Part shown: piece by piece, positions 29,376 to 42,375 of the stretch | How the letters are laid out: the number at the start of each line of letters is the position of its first letter | Position numbering within the stretch: position 1 is the first letter of the stretch | The notes under the pieces: model-generated | Told to the model about the DNA's origin: nothing | The model's input: the letters and a program-made list of their open reading frames with translations, nothing else | The model's database searches: none | Assembly: GCA_014529385.2 (NCBI GenBank) | Contig: CM043952.1 | Span: 64,160,870-64,224,869, forward strand | From: Adiantum capillus-veneris | Lineage: Eukaryota; Streptophyta; Polypodiopsida; Polypodiales; Pteridaceae | Length of the DNA stretch: 64,000 nucleotides | Reading direction: 5' to 3' | Position numbers and translations under genes: made by a program

Positions 29376-30760
29376 GTGGCTCCTATACAAGAAGAAAATA
29401 CTCAGGTAAGAAGAAGACGGCCATGGCAACGAGATAACAATGTGCTAATTAAGTGGCTAGAAAATTCCTTCCAAAAATTTCAATCCAAAAGCAAACAAAC
29501 ATTAACTCTCCATAACCAACCAAATCACCAAGGGAAAGCATTGGATATCAAACTTGATGATATAGCAGCTTGACAAAAAGTGATAGCAGGGAATCTTATG
29601 GTTTCCCTTATCAACTACTTGGGCCATCACCCTCAAAATTCAACCTTGGTGAGGATAGTAGCAATAGTGATGATTCTTATGACATCCCCTACTGGGAACT
29701 CAGGTCATCACTATCACTAGTAGCTTCTGTTTCAACCATGGAATGTCAAAAGCAAAGAACAACAAGTTAGAGCCAAAAAGTTTGGCAAATTTGGATACCA
29801 AAGAGACAATTCGGCCAAAAGCATGTATGGATCAAGAAGATGAATATCTCTAATGAAAATTCACAAGATTCAACACCAAAAGGAAAATAGTTAAAGTATG
29901 CAAGAGCGGCTAAGAAAATCACCAAGTTGCAAGATTTCGCAACTCAAATTTGGGTTCCAAAGAAGTTGATTCAAGCACAAAGAGGTTAGGAGTTTATTTG
30001 GATTCCATAATGATTAAAGTATCAACTCCCAAAGTCTAAATCTCATCCCCAACCAACTCACATAAAGACAAGGTGGATCCCAAAGAAGTCTCTTCAAACA
30101 CAAATGAAGCAGGGAAAAGTATGGGTTCCCAAACAAGCATCATCAATGAAACAATCAGTAATCACAAAGGAGTGGGTCTCAAAGGAAACCAATAAAACTA
30201 ATTTCATTGCATTGCCGCTTGAATTTTTTAATTAATTCCTCCTACGGTTACATTACAATTAGAGGAGAGCATGCTACTCACTTCACCACTCCATGTTGCA
30301 CAAGGCTTACACATCAAAAGATAAAGTGGATGCACATGGAAATCTCGAAAGCAAAATAACCAAAGGTAACCAAAGAGGAAGTCCAAATCTCAAAGAACTA
30401 AGTTAAAACCTTTGAGTCAATGTGGGTTTTACAAATGTTTATGGGCTCCAAAGAACGTGATCCAAGCACAAAAAAGTCAAGAATACATTTGGATCCCAAA
30501 ACAAGCCAACCCTACAGCACAGTCATGCAGACCCACTCCAAAGAAGATGCAGCTATCAAGGTCATCACATTGGACTCCAAAAATTAGAACAAAGCACATT
30601 TGGCTACCATAGAAGCTGGTCAAAGCACATGCTAATCAAGCATACATATGGATATCTAAGGTCAAAACAAAACCCACTGCTGAGGAACAATGCCAAATAC
30701 GACAACCAACAACAATGCTAAAATGGATCCCAAAGAATCATCAAACAGATAAGTAAGCCT
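29376..30760 (+). pseudogene. Broken plus-strand frames with repeated W-x-P-K motifs
   Basis: Frames at 29376-29573 (NNVLIKWLENSFQKFQSKSK), 29570-30230 and 30412-30760 belong to one decayed coding stretch. The second and third hold many short units built on W-(I/V/L/A)-P-K: WIPK near 29797, WVPKK 29952, RWIPKK 30074, VWVPKQ 30121, LWAPKN 30427, IWIPKQ 30490, KWIPKN 30725, among others. Plant copia polyproteins have single WVPK motifs before the protease, so this could be an expanded linker of such an element. No catalytic domain is seen. Possible relation to E3 is not established. Confidence 0.45.
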
Positions 30761-32499
30761 TCAAAAATTCTCTACAACCTTCAATCAAGCAAATGGCATA
30801 GGATCTTCAAAGACCATCGTATTGCTTATAATAGAAAGCTTCTCTAAAAAATTCCAATAAGAAAATTGCTTATACCCATATCTTGCACAACATAAATTGT
30901 TTCCATGCATTGACTATGTATGCATAATAGGGCTACATTACAAGTCCTACGCTGACACATTTTTTAATTTCCCAAGCACAACATAGACCCTTGATGATAT
31001 CCTATCGTCCAAGAGGACTCCAAATAGGAGGGAGGGAGGTATTATAAATGCGGACCTATATTATGAATATTAGAGGGAAATGTTTTTTAAGATGTATTGA
31101 CTTTTTTCATTTGATTGTGATAATTTCTTGATAAAATTTAGAGCATGTGCCCTCATTATAGCGTTATTGGAGGAGTATGGAGAGAAAAGCCATATATGAG
31201 CCCCTAGGGACATGTGTACAATGTACATAGCACTTAGAATTCTATTCAAATGATTTTTCTTTTTTTGAGTTGATTTTTGGTTTTATTTAATTATTTTTTG
31301 AGATTTCTTGAGAAAAACAACGAAATAAATCCATAATCTAGATGAAGAGAAGACTAAAGAGATGCTTGAGCAGTACAAAGAGAAGAATGTACAAGAAAAT
31401 GACATAACTTCATAAGGTTTGTCTCAAAAGCCACGGTGCACAAGGCTATAATGTGAAAGGTAAGAAAAGAATGTTGATCAGTCTTCAACAACAATATGAG
31501 GCCAAAAATGATTGAGAATGGTCATAAAAATCCGGGATGACCTACAAGGACAAATAAAGTTGAGGATATGACTAAACAAAAGCATCCATCAAGTGTGAAG
31601 TTTCCTATGAGACACTTCACGTGACTACAAGGCCGTATACAAGAAGTAGAGAGGGGGAAAAAATGACAATTCAATCATCTATGGCGATAGATGTCTGAAG
31701 AAGCAACCAGGGGTCAAGCCAAATTTTGATCTTCGGCATTGGTTCTACATGTTTAGAGGATGCTCAAGGTATAATTTGTTTCAAATTTGGCAGCCAGAAG
31801 GTGCCAGAGATACCCATCAGTCGTTTTCAAGACTAACATCAAAAAAGTAGGCTTAGAAAGCCAAATATAAGTCCACATCAAGTCCAAACTTTGTCAACAG
31901 ACTATGAATAAAGAATCCAACCTAAGGGTGAAGAAAAATTGAAAAAGGATAGAAGTCTAACCCCTAGACAGAGATGCAATTTTTCAAATCTGAAGCCATG
32001 ATAGCCATCAACATACCTTGTACATCATATATATGAGTTTTGGGGACAAATGGACAATAATAGCTCATAGATGGTCATCTATTGTGAATGATGTCGGATA
32101 AGGCCTTTTAAAATCAAGTTACTAACTTGGGAAATCAAATGGGGTTTGTTACGCTTTAATTACGTCATGTATCAAGTAGAAATAGTATAAAAATTTACTA
32201 AGCACACAAAAGATAACTGTGGAAATGCAACTTTGATCACGTTGATGCAGAAACAAATAAGTCCCCAATAAAGAAGAGCAAAGACAAAAGGTAGACAATT
32301 GAAGACTCAAAGCCTTAAGTCATTCTTGAAGTTATAGTAAGGCCGACAAGCATTGGACATCCAAAGATATTCTAGTAAGGAATTTACAGAGGCATCCAAA
32401 AGACAATGTACAAGCAGTGGAGCAAAAAAAAGAGCAAAAACAACAACAAAGACCGCATCGACAATGACAATTAGGTCATGTAAGGGACAACATGAATTC
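30761..32499. other. No clear gene; probable retroelement 3' non-coding sequence
   Basis: Stops are frequent in all frames. A purine tract (AGGAGGGAGGGAGG, 31026-31039) and a second one at 32500-32510 suggest element 3' ends. Nothing else is supported. Confidence 0.35.
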
Positions 32500-33246
32500 T
32501 GAGGGGGGAATGTCGACCAATGGGTCAATAGTTTGGCATAACTCAATTTTTATACCAAAATCTTTTTTTTTTTAGAGTTATGAAATGATGCGGATTATGA
32601 TTAAGAACATCATTTGTAATGAGTATCTACTCTAGTTGTAGAATTCGGTGTAGATACAAGGCCATTTGGCTCATTGAACTCTATTTTTTGTTTAACCTAT
32701 GGTAGCCTTAGTATATAAGGTACCTAGGCCATTTTGTAAATAGAACTTTAATCCTATTCAAGATATTGTGCTACTGTTGACTGTGTGTGGGAGAGAAAAA
32801 GAAAGAGCATGAGCTTCATCCTAATGCTACTACCTGCTCTCTCATCATATTGGTGATCCACTGCACCATTGAAATAGGCTCGGAGAGAGTTACTCAAAAC
32901 AACGCCAAGCATTCCATGCGAAACGGAGCATGCTAACACATCTACAAGCTATATATGGTCATAAGTGTATTAAATTATGTCTATTTTTTGCATGCCAGCA
33001 GTCTTTAGAATCGTGGCGGTATAGTAGGAGATGGAAGTGACTGAATCTTTTGAAAATATTGGTCTAGAAGCATGGTAAGGTAGAGTAAAAAGCACTATCC
33101 TGCATATAGGTTTCTATCACTTAGAAAGTACATTTTGTGGGACAACATTTTCATCATTAAAAATGCATTGAAAAAAAATATGGGTGTGTAACAACCCAAG
33201 AACATGGTAGAAAACTTGTTATGATTGGAGCCTGTAGAGTAGAAAA

Positions 33247-33250
<4 letters not shown>
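32500..33250 (+). mobile_element. Candidate PPT and LTR start
   Basis: TGAGGGGGGAA (32500-32510) followed by TGTCGACCAATGG (32511) looks like a polypurine tract and LTR start. A TATA-like GTATATAAGG (32711-32720) lies 200 bp further on, as in an LTR promoter. No second copy in the window confirms it and the right end is unknown. Confidence 0.35.
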
Positions 33251-33251
<1 letters not shown>

Positions 33252-33329
<78 letters not shown>

Positions 33330-33339
33330 CCCCCCCCCC
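33252..33339. repeat. (TC)n microsatellite with C13 run
   Basis: About 75 bp of pure TC repeats, ending in 13 C (33327-33339). Confidence 0.97.
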
Positions 33340-33882
33340 TCTGTGTAATGCTTCTTCTAGTTTATTTTTCTAGAGGCAAGGCATTGCCTCTTACTCAGGC
33401 TTGAACATTGCTCCTTCTCCTTTAGCTTTGGTGAAGCTTCATTTTGCCAAATTCATGTGCTTAAGAAGATGATGACAACAATCCACAAGTATGTGCAAGT
33501 GTCTTCATAAGTAGAGGTAGGTACTGAAGAGTTTGCTACTAACCATTTTCAAGTGTGTGCAATGTTTTCATTGCTAGAGGAAGTTGATGAAGAAGTTGCT
33601 ATCAACCATCTATAAGTGTCTACATAGTTGCCAACCATTTGGAAGTGTACATAGTTGGTACAATGCAATCTAAAGAATCTCATGTAGAGTGATCGCAAGA
33701 ACCACCGTGCTCACGCAAAGATCAGACAAGGGACACCATTAGGAAATACAAGGTTGAGTCTAAATAGATATAACAAGAATGAGGAAAACTAAATAATCAC
33801 TTTTTCTATAGAAAACAATGATATAAGTGAACCTAAAAGACAGAAGATCTACAATGAAGTGGCACATTGTTTTGCTACATGA

Positions 33883-34363
33883 ATGAGAAGCCTAAGCTCA
33901 ACAATAAAAAAACAAGTCTTTGATCAACTTCTCCCACGTCCATCTTTGAAGGACGGTAGAGAATCATGGGAGATGCAAGCTGTTCAAGTAGTGCTTGTCT
34001 CATATATTCTAAACACCCTGATGGTTGTGAAGCAACCAAGGTCCTCACATGAGATTTTCTTGAAACAATTAGCTATGTTGATGCTAGTGAAACAAATCGG
34101 GTCTTCTGAATTGAATGAGCTAAACATTTCAAGAGCTTCTAGAGTTTTAGGTGTCCATAGGAGGAGTTTTTACTCAGCCAACTATCGCATGCGGTTGGAA
34201 GAAGAGGATGGCTCATTACCATTAGCAACATGTCGAAGAAAGTAGCATAAGAGCACCCCTTACCCATGAAGTGAAAGACTCTGTTTATGAGTTTTGGACT
34301 ACTGAAACAAGGGTCTCTCCATGCAAAAAAGTTGTTTTCCATAATTATAGAGGAAAACACTGA
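33883..34363 (+). pseudogene. Transposon-like protein fragment, frameshifted
   Basis: Two consecutive frames make one plausible protein. 33883-34245 contains KKQVFDQLLPRPSLKDGRES and a helix-turn-helix-like part ending SRASRVLGVHRRSFYSA, then EEEDGSLPLA. A +1 shift at the TAG (34243-34245) continues as RAPLTHEVKDSVYEFWTTET, RVSPCKKVVFHN and a stop at 34361. The second part, with an (FW)-x4-(RVSP) pattern, resembles conserved regions of repetitive proteins I associate with plant and animal DNA transposons, but I cannot name the family. No transposase catalytic residues can be assigned. Confidence 0.4.
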
Positions 34364-34599
34364 CACCAAACATTCTTCTCGTCATTCAAACATACCACAA
34401 GTTTAGAAGATTATCCTCTCTCTTTAATACAATTTATAAGATTACTATTACTATTTTAGTACTTGCTAGAAGTGTACCACTTTTTAGTAGTACTATTTTG
34501 CTTCTAAATTATGTAGGTGAGCTCCTCTCAATATTCTTCCTGGCTTGCACACCACTACTATTGTGGTTCTTTCAAACACTACATAATGGTATATACTAG

Positions 34600-35710
34600 G
34601 GCTCAACTTCTTTCTAACATTGTTCCAAGATTTGTATAATTGCAAGACTAGTTCTTAGTACTATAACTATACAACACTTTTCTTCCAATTTGATTGTTTT
34701 GTATCATTGCAAGTCTAGTTTTATGCAACTCTTGACTAGTCCAAAGCTATTTAATGGTTTATAACAGTGATCACTAAAAAATTGGTTTGTAGGATATCTT
34801 TTGTCATTTGTATCATTGCATTGGTTTTTCTAGTAGTGTCCGATTGGTTTCTAATTATCTTATAGTTTTTAGAAAGCTTGGAATGGTTTATGGAATTATA
34901 GAATTTTGTTCAGACAAATATAAACAACTTTATAGGATTGTAAGACTTTTTCTAGAAATACTTGGTTGGTTTCTAAATACTTGTCTATTTCTAGCAAGGC
35001 CGCCTTGTCTACTTTGCATGACTATAGAACTAATGTCTTCCTACTAGCAATGTCAGATTGGTTTCTAGTAGTGCTTGACTAGTTTTTCACTACTATAGTG
35101 GTTTGTAGCACTTCAAATTTGGTCTAGGAAAGCTTTACTGGTTTCTAACATTGCACAAGTGTTTTCTAATAGTGCTTGAATTGTTTCTAGGTCTATGACT
35201 ATGTGGTTTCTAGCATTGAGTAGGCATTCTAGTAATGATTGACAGGTTTGTAGTTGTGATTCTAGGGTTTCAAAAAGTAGATTCCAATCACCAAAGATTG
35301 AGAGGTTTCTACTAATATTTTAGTGGTTTGTAGCACAATTGTGATTTGGTGATTGGAATATCTGGTTTCTAGTGATGCTTGATAGGGTTGTAATTTGTGA
35401 GTGGGGTTTCTAGCATGGACAAGGTGACTTCTAATAGTGCATGGCTGGTTTGTACTGTTTGATATGTTTTTAGCTGTGACTATTTGGTTTGTTGATTTGA
35501 ATAAATGTTTTGTAGCTCTATGAAAATGGGATTTCTAGCAATGTGGCATGTGGTTTCTAGCTTTGACTAGGTGGCTTCAAGTAGTAATTAAATGGTTATC
35601 GATAGTGCTTGGAGGTTTCTAGTAGTAAATTTATTCTTTTTAGCACTACTTAAGAGGTTCCTAACCAGGGATTTATTTTTTTAACACTCCTTGGGAGGTT
35701 TCTAACTATG
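34600..35710. repeat. Degenerate minisatellite with GGTTTCTAGTAGTG-type units
   Basis: Variants of GGTTTCTAG(C/T)A(A/G)TG recur at irregular 20-60 bp steps. Clear cases are near 34843, 34969, 35055, 35142, 35209, 35299, 35364, 35406, 35551, 35609 and 35697. Intervening words such as AGTGCTTGA and TAGCA also recur. No ORF explains the pattern. Confidence 0.7.
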
Positions 35711-36601
35711 GATTTTTTTTGGTTGCTCACACAGGAACATCAACATTAGGGAAAATTTGAACTCTCAAAGGGGTCCTATAAGGACTTTGACTTTCTCTCT
35801 CTTATCCAAAATGGGTGCACGGTAAAATGTTACAAATGAAATTAAAACTTGTTGGACCTTTTGGATTCGGAATGTACTCATCCGAGACCTGTCCTTTGAT
35901 ATATAATGTGCCATTAGATTCCTTATATTCTAAAAGATTCCATTTTTTGATGTGACAACTCTATCTTATAAGTGGAATCTCTCCCTACATTTTAGCCATG
36001 ACGTCCACAGATCAACTCCAAATTTGTCGGAGTGTGGGGATTTAGAACCTACTTTCTGTGATCTATCCAATGATATGTGTTGGTTGATAGGGTTTTGACA
36101 AAGCGTTTATGTAATTCATTATGTTGCCCACTTTGAACAAGAGAGGCAAATACATACATATAGTCCAAACCTTGTGAAACTTAGGGCAGGGACTGGAAAC
36201 TACATGTAAAAACCTATGAAAATCCTATTGGGGGGCAAAAATCTCTTGACATAGGGATATTTTATCTTTGACGCGGCGAAGATAGTACTTTTATAAAAAA
36301 AAAGTGACTTTTTTATTTTGACACTAGGGTTAGCTTAGTGTGACTATAAGAACTTATTTAAGTGGTCAAAGCCATATTTCCTCTTATAGAAAGGGTGTAG
36401 CCATCTTCCGCCCACCTAAGATAGCCTGCACAAAATTAACAGGTTTCTGCTCATTGAGTGCATCTAGTGGTTGATGATATGTTTTCATATATTTTATGAC
36501 TTTAGGGTAAAAATTGTGGAATCGCATACGGTTTGAAGTGCTGGTGTGCAGGAAATCTCGTCTTGGCAGAGAAGGGCTAGGCACAATTTAGAATCACTAT
36601 G
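35711..36601. other. No clear gene upstream of E3
   Basis: Non-coding; possibly the decayed LTR and leader of E3. No second LTR was found. ATG at 36600 (MSEPKSNFPG) may be an old start. Confidence 0.3.
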
Positions 36602-36701
36602 TCTGAACCAAAGAGCAACTTTCCAGGTTTGAAGTATCTATTATTTTAATTTCTTGTGTCCATTTATGAACTTGAGATCTGGTAGGGTGTGTTAGGTAAT
36701 C

Positions 36702-37525
36702 TTGGTTTTGGAAGAGAATCTGAGTAGGGCATCCATCAAAGATAGCATAAACCAAAAGAGACCTTTAGAGACTATAGCAAACGAAGTGCCAAACACTTAC
36801 TCCGACTCGAGTTCTAAGATGTCTTCCTTTTTTACCCAATTAGGGACTCAAAGCTCACTCATACTCAAGCATATTCTTACCTTTTTTGAGACTAACAAGC
36901 ATGTGGACACAGTTTATCTAGATCCTAATGAGGAATATGTCATAAGGATAGATGATCATACTGTTGAGTTTGAAGAGGAGATTAGAGCGAGCAAGCAAGA
37001 TACCTTTTACATGGATCAAAATGGGGTGCGATATCTCAACATACAAAATCTTGACTTTGTAGACATATAGAGATTGAAAAGTGGACACTCTATTCCAAAC
37101 ATGACCATGAAGGAAGGACCGCCAATATTGGAGTGAGAAGGATATGACAAGATAGACAACAAACCTCTAAAATGTATAGCTACTGAGAATCCAAGGCTTG
37201 GAGTCTATTGTTGGGAGGACAACAATGTTACAGACTTGGTCTGGACTGCCCATGCCAAATCAGGACAATTGACATCCTTGAAAATCATGTATACTTTCAA
37301 GATAAGGGAGAAGGCCTTAGCAAAACTTCACATCCACTCTTTAGGGATTGTTATAGCAATAGTTTTGTTATGATGACTCCAAAGGAGATTGAACAGATAA
37401 AATACCAGGGATACTCAATCCGAGAAGTCATTATGGAAAAAATACCTCAAATAGAACAGAACTTGGGGCCAAATGAGATAGCCTATGGTAGCATGGCCAA
37501 TAAATGGAGAAGTACGGCCCAATGA
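36702..37525 (+). pseudogene. E3 5' coding remnants
   Basis: Two frames: 36702-37070 (SSKMSSFFTQLGTQSSLIL, LDPNEEYVIRIDDHTVEFEE) and 37208-37525 (GLDCPCQIRTIDILENHVYF, MTPKEIEQIKYQGYSIREVI). They are hydrophilic, natural in composition and collinear with the E3 gag downstream. I infer they are the N-terminal part of the E3 polyprotein or an extra ORF before gag. No known domain is recognised. Confidence 0.45.
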
Positions 37526-37699
37526 TAGAAATGGGGGTAGAGAAGTGGAAACCACCTTTAATTGGGGAAGAATGAGTGACACAAGGAAAAGAAGAGGTCC
37601 ACACGAGTCACACCTACCAAGATAGTGGTTTGAAGGCTTAATGGGAGAAACACTAGCAAGGAGAGTGTGTGAAAAACATCATCGTAGAGTCATACCATC

Positions 37700-38170
37700 A
37701 AATTTCTAGAAATGGGTAAAAAAATATAGCAGGTGAGAGGATCTGTATGACCATTTGGAAAGCTTTAGACAAGTTTTGAGAGTTGAACATATAACAGACT
37801 TCCACATGCAATTCAAGGGGTTTGGGATGACTTTAGAAGGAAAATCTTTGACTTGTCTCTAGAAAATACCTCTTGGATCAATAACCAATCTACCAAATCT
37901 GGCTATAAAATTTTTTTCTATTGCTTGAAATCTACAGTTTCAAACAAAAACAAGGAGAAAGTGTAAGATATTGTGTGAGTCAGATTAGGCAATACATTGA
38001 TAGATGTCTAGAGTTGGAAATTTCAATCAAGGAGAGGCTTATGTCACTGTTGCTAGAAGGATTACTTAACAAGGATTTGCCTGCCATTTTATATAGTAAA
38101 AATATACAACTTGGGAATCATGCTGCCTGGATGCAATCGACTTGGATGACATTTGCGATATTTTAAATGA
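37700..38170 (+). pseudogene. gag: E3 gag core (degraded)
   Basis: The clearest part is KQKQGESVRYCVSQIRQYID, then ISIKERLMSLLLEGLLNKDL: the typical retrotransposon Gag pattern of a Gln/Glu-rich helix, 'E(S/T)V..Y...I', and 'F..GL...'. Stops occur upstream and downstream. Confidence 0.6.
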
Positions 38171-38706
38171 GGAAAATATTGTTAAGGATCTACCAATCAA
38201 GAAGACCACATCTATCATGCCTCCACAAGTAGCACCAACTATGGAAACTCATATTAGTGCTATAGAAGACATGCTAAAGTGCATGTATGACTTAATGAAT
38301 AACATGCAAAGGGTGCATATGAGAGGGCCAAGACAAAGTCCACCACAATGACAACCTATGGGACAACATAGACCATTGAAACGGTGTGCCATTGAATGAA
38401 AATAGACAAACCACAAAACAAATGTCTGCTATTATATCCCCAAATATGACAAAAATGTCCAATACATGCCAATAAGATAGCAAAGAAAACTCATGTATAT
38501 ATATCCACCAAACTGGCACCAGTTCAAAAACCACCTAAGGCTATGGAGAGACCGTTATCCATATTAGGCTAGCAATCACCACTATGAGAAAATAATGCTA
38601 TTTCAACCAAGTACATGCTACCTGTAGGGAAAGTGGATGAGAAATCTCTAGTACCAATCACTCCAAATCATGAAGCAAGTTCAGCAACGGTGGAAATAGA
38701 GGACGA

Positions 38707-39042
38707 ATGGTACATTCAGTCAACTCCCATCCCAATCAAACAAGTGTATCAGACACATCCATATGCAACACAGATTTAATTTATTGCAAACCAGAGACTA
38801 GACCACCCATGATGAAACCAATGACTAATCCAATATCCAAGAATTTCCACAACTGCGAGGCACATGAGCATTGGAGAAATGGTTGTCCTAAGCCAGATAA
38901 GAATGTAAAACCAATAGAGGCATATCATGTGGAGTGTGATTACAAGAGAAAAAAATTTCCAAAAGATTGTCATAGGAATCCAGCGAACAAAGGAAAGGCA
39001 ACCATAAATGTAATTCAAGTCATTTCAAGTAACACATCATAA
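38707..39042 (+). pseudogene. E3 zinc-knuckle region (degraded)
   Basis: Contains NCEAHEHWRNGCPK and CDYKRKKFPKDC, both damaged C-x2-C-x4-H-x4-C knuckles, in a Pro/Asn-rich context. Position between gag and protease fits a nucleocapsid. Confidence 0.5.
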
Positions 39043-39064
39043 GTGGAACCCACACTTCCGATTT

Positions 39065-39376
39065 GAGTAGGTATTAGGGCTCAGGCTAAGGGGAACTGAA
39101 AAAAAATGATTCAAGTGGGTCAAACACATCTAGCCAACCATCAAAGACTCCATAAAAGAATGACACAAATGATACAATCATAGAAGACAAAAAAAAAACA
39201 AGCAAATGATATGATCATTCGAGTAGTTACTAGGGCTCAAGCTAAGGGGAATTAAAAAAAAAATGCAAGTGGGTCAGAAGAACCTACCAACCATCAAAGA
39301 CTCCATAAAAGAATGACGCAAATGATACGATCATAGAAGAAGAAAAAAAAAGAAATTGAAGAAAAACTTCAAAAGA
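39065..39376. repeat. 156-bp tandem duplication in E3
   Basis: GAGTAG(G/T)TA(T/C)TAGGGCTCA starts at 39065 and again at 39221; both units continue through CAACCATCAAAGACTCC and an A-rich tail. Confidence 0.85.
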
Positions 39377-40120
39377 AAATAGAGAAAACGATGCGGACAT
39401 TGTCATCGAACTTAAAGAATCGAAACCAAGATTGGCAGGATCCATATTGGTAGACAAAATATATGGCACAAGTCAACACAACCTTGGAAGCTTTCCAAGT
39501 GGGATTTGAAAGAGGATCAAACATTAGAATAACAAAATGGAAGAACTACCCAACACCTGACATAGAAGCCACCAAACTTGAAGCATATAAACAATTAGTG
39601 AAAATCATGCAATCCATGCTAGAGAAAGAAAAGCCTTAGTTAGAAATCATAGGAAAACTAGAAAAATTTGAGATTCGACTGAACAAAGAGAAAACACAGG
39701 ATGATGAGGAGTTGATAAAAACTCTAGCAATTAATAATACACTTGAACTAATAATTCCAAATAGTGAGGAGGGGCTAGATGGAGCTCCCATAGTTGAGAA
39801 AGATTGACCAAACCGCCTTTGGGAACGAGTTTGGGAAGCGAAAGACAAGAGCTTCACTTTGAAATCATCTTTTATCGAAGAATTTTGGCTAGATCAACAA
39901 CCCATGGAGCTAGATGAATAATCTTTGTATAGAGATTGGGGATCAAAGAAATCAGGCTTATTACAAGCTCGAACATTGCAGAAACTATCTTCGACGTAGG
40001 TGAAAAAGTGGAAAATTTATTGGTGTGTAAAAACCTTAAAATTGAATAGACCAATTCAAACTTTGGATGTGGTGAATTTGCAGTCAATTATGTCAACTCC
40101 TATCCAATGCACAATCACAT

Positions 40121-40620
40121 TTGGTGAGCTGCTTAAGATGCGACCACATCTATGAAGGATGTGCAGCTCACCATGGAAAAGATGGGCTTAAAGGGGTAAC
40201 CCAAGAAAACCTAGAAGAATTGCAAGAAGAGAAATTGCGGGCTAAAATTATCAAATCCGTGCCCATGAACAAAGTGGGGGATTACTGTGAGGGGAACAAA
40301 GGAAATACAACCCTTCTAGTATGATACAATGATGTAACGACCATGGCTATTTTAGACAATGAAGCAGGCACTACCATAGCAACAAAAGCTGTCTGGGAAG
40401 ACTAGGAAACCTAGCAATTAGACAATCAGGAATGAAACTACAACTGGTAGATGGGCATATTGAGAAACTATTAGGCTTATTGGAAAATGGGATAGTCAAC
40501 TCCTGTGGAATTGATTAGCTGTACACTTTTGCCATTGTAGATTTTGGAAAAAACTCAATTGTGAAATCATATTGGGAGACCTTTCATGAGAGAGATACAA
40601 TTAATCCAAGATTGGGAAAC
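40121..40620 (+). pseudogene. E3 protease region (degraded)
   Basis: MNKVGDYCEGNKGNTTLLV is followed by MAILDNEAGTTIATKAV, the equivalent of the retropepsin active-site region (usual D-x-G replaced by DNE). It is paralogous to 21985-22320. A substrate-binding half follows (TFAIVDFGKNSIVKSY). Broken by stops and shifts. Confidence 0.6.
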
Positions 40621-40832
40621 CATTTATCTTTACCTAAAACAAGTTGGATCAATTACTCGAGTAAATTTGTAGGATCATTCTTACAAGGATGTTTTGAGGA
40701 TACCAATCCACGAGTTGGATTTGAAAACCTCAACAGAAACTAAACTGCCAACATGGATATATGACGAACTCCAATTTGGATGTGTGGAGCTTCTGAGTGT
40801 GGTAGCTTACAAAGGGAGAATTTCATATTACA

Positions 40833-41123
40833 TTGAGAGGTAAACGATACCATTACATACTTGAACCCTTTCTTGAACATCTATTTGAACCATTTGAGTG
40901 GACTCAAATTCTTGCTACTATGGATGTATGTGTTAATGAGTCCACATCCACCCACTTTTGTGTTGAGGAGGGTTACAACATAGTTCCTATTAAGATGGTA
41001 ACTATTGAATTGATCAAGGAGCAACAAGATTTCTCAGATCATTATTATTATGATGCCACAAATGAATTAGAGGAGGAGACACTCATAATGAAAGGAAAAC
41101 TGATTCTAAAAAAGAACATATAA
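40833..41123 (+). pseudogene. E3 linker between protease and RT
   Basis: 96 codons, with FLEHLFEPFEWTQILATMDV shared with the E3 fragment near 22550-22610. The rest is hydrophilic and ends in a Lys-rich tail. Conservation between two E3 copies shows it was coding. Confidence 0.55.
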
Positions 41124-41799
41124 GAGACAAACTGCTACTCAAGGGAGGAGAATAAATGTTTTTTGAGTTTTCAAATTAGCATCGTAGATGCCAGTAAAGA
41201 TATTGCAAAAAAAAGATAATAACATAAAAAGAAAACAGTCAAAACCAGCGATGACGATAAAAATTAAATTCTTGGCGATGATAGATGCATCGGATTGGAT
41301 CAAGGACAAAATAATGGGGAGATAAATAGCCATGAAAAACGTGGATCGACGGACCCCCCCAAAAAAAAACATGACTAAGGGAAGAGAACCTCCAATGACT
41401 AAAACTCAGCACAAAGTAAAGTAGAAAGAGTTGAAATGGCCCTTGAAAGAGGTCTGGAGAATTGAAATGCAGTCATAGTACAATAAACTAGGGGCAATTG
41501 GTGTTCCTTTGCACTAAAAGAATACCCTTTGCAAGAACCCCGGGGAGGTCACCTAATTAAAATGTAACCTATCGCGCGAGTTCAACAGAAGGGTATTTAA
41601 AGTATAGTGGAGCAACTGTTGCGCCAGCCAAAAGAACCAGGAAAACCCTATGAGGGACTTGAAAACGCCCCAAACACATTGACCTCGTAGAGCTAGCAGA
41701 GGACTCAAACCCAACATGCATAGCTACAGGTTTGTCTCTAGAGAAGAAAGAAATTGTCATTCAGATGTTAAAGTAGTGTAGGGATCCTGAAATATATCA

Positions 41800-42375
41800 G
41801 CATACTATCCCTATGAGAGATGATGCTAAGTTAAGTAGACACCGACCATATAACTACAATGAGACATTTGCTAAGAGAATCAAGTAAGAGATTGAGAAGC
41901 TCAAGGAAGTAGAATTTATCTATGAAATAAAAAAAACTAAGTGTGTATCAACTATTGTGGTAGTGCCAAAAACGAATGGAAAACTTGGAGTATGTGTGAA
42001 CCTCAAGAAGGTTGAATGCAGCTACTAGACGAGATAACTATCTTCTTCCTATTATGGATCATGTTCTAGAATGAGTAGCTTAGGAAAGAGTCTTATAGCT
42101 TCTTGAATGGATTCTCGGGCTACAATCAATTAGCTATAGATCCCAAAGATCAACACAAGATGGGTTTTGCCACTAAATGGGGAACTGTTTCTTACAGGGT
42201 CATGGATTTTGGACTGACCAATGCACCAACAACATTCCAACGAATGAGCCATGCTTTTAAGGAATATCTATGGAATTTTGTAGAAGTTTATTGTTACCAT
42301 ATACATGTCGTATTGATGTATGTGAACACACTTAAGACCACCGGGCGCTTTTTTTCCCCAAGAGATTCACCATGA
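41800..42375 (+). pseudogene. E3 reverse transcriptase (degraded)
   Basis: Recognisable blocks in two frames: EIEKLKEVEFIYEIKKTK, VVVPKTNGKLGVCV, then (from 42103) GFSGYNQLAIDPKDQHKMGF, TKWGTVSYRVMDFGLTNAPT and HAFKEYLWNFVEVYCYHI. The catalytic DD of the usual YLDDI reads YCYHI, so it is inactive. RNase H and integrase are missing; the copy stops before the G25 run. Confidence 0.8.
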
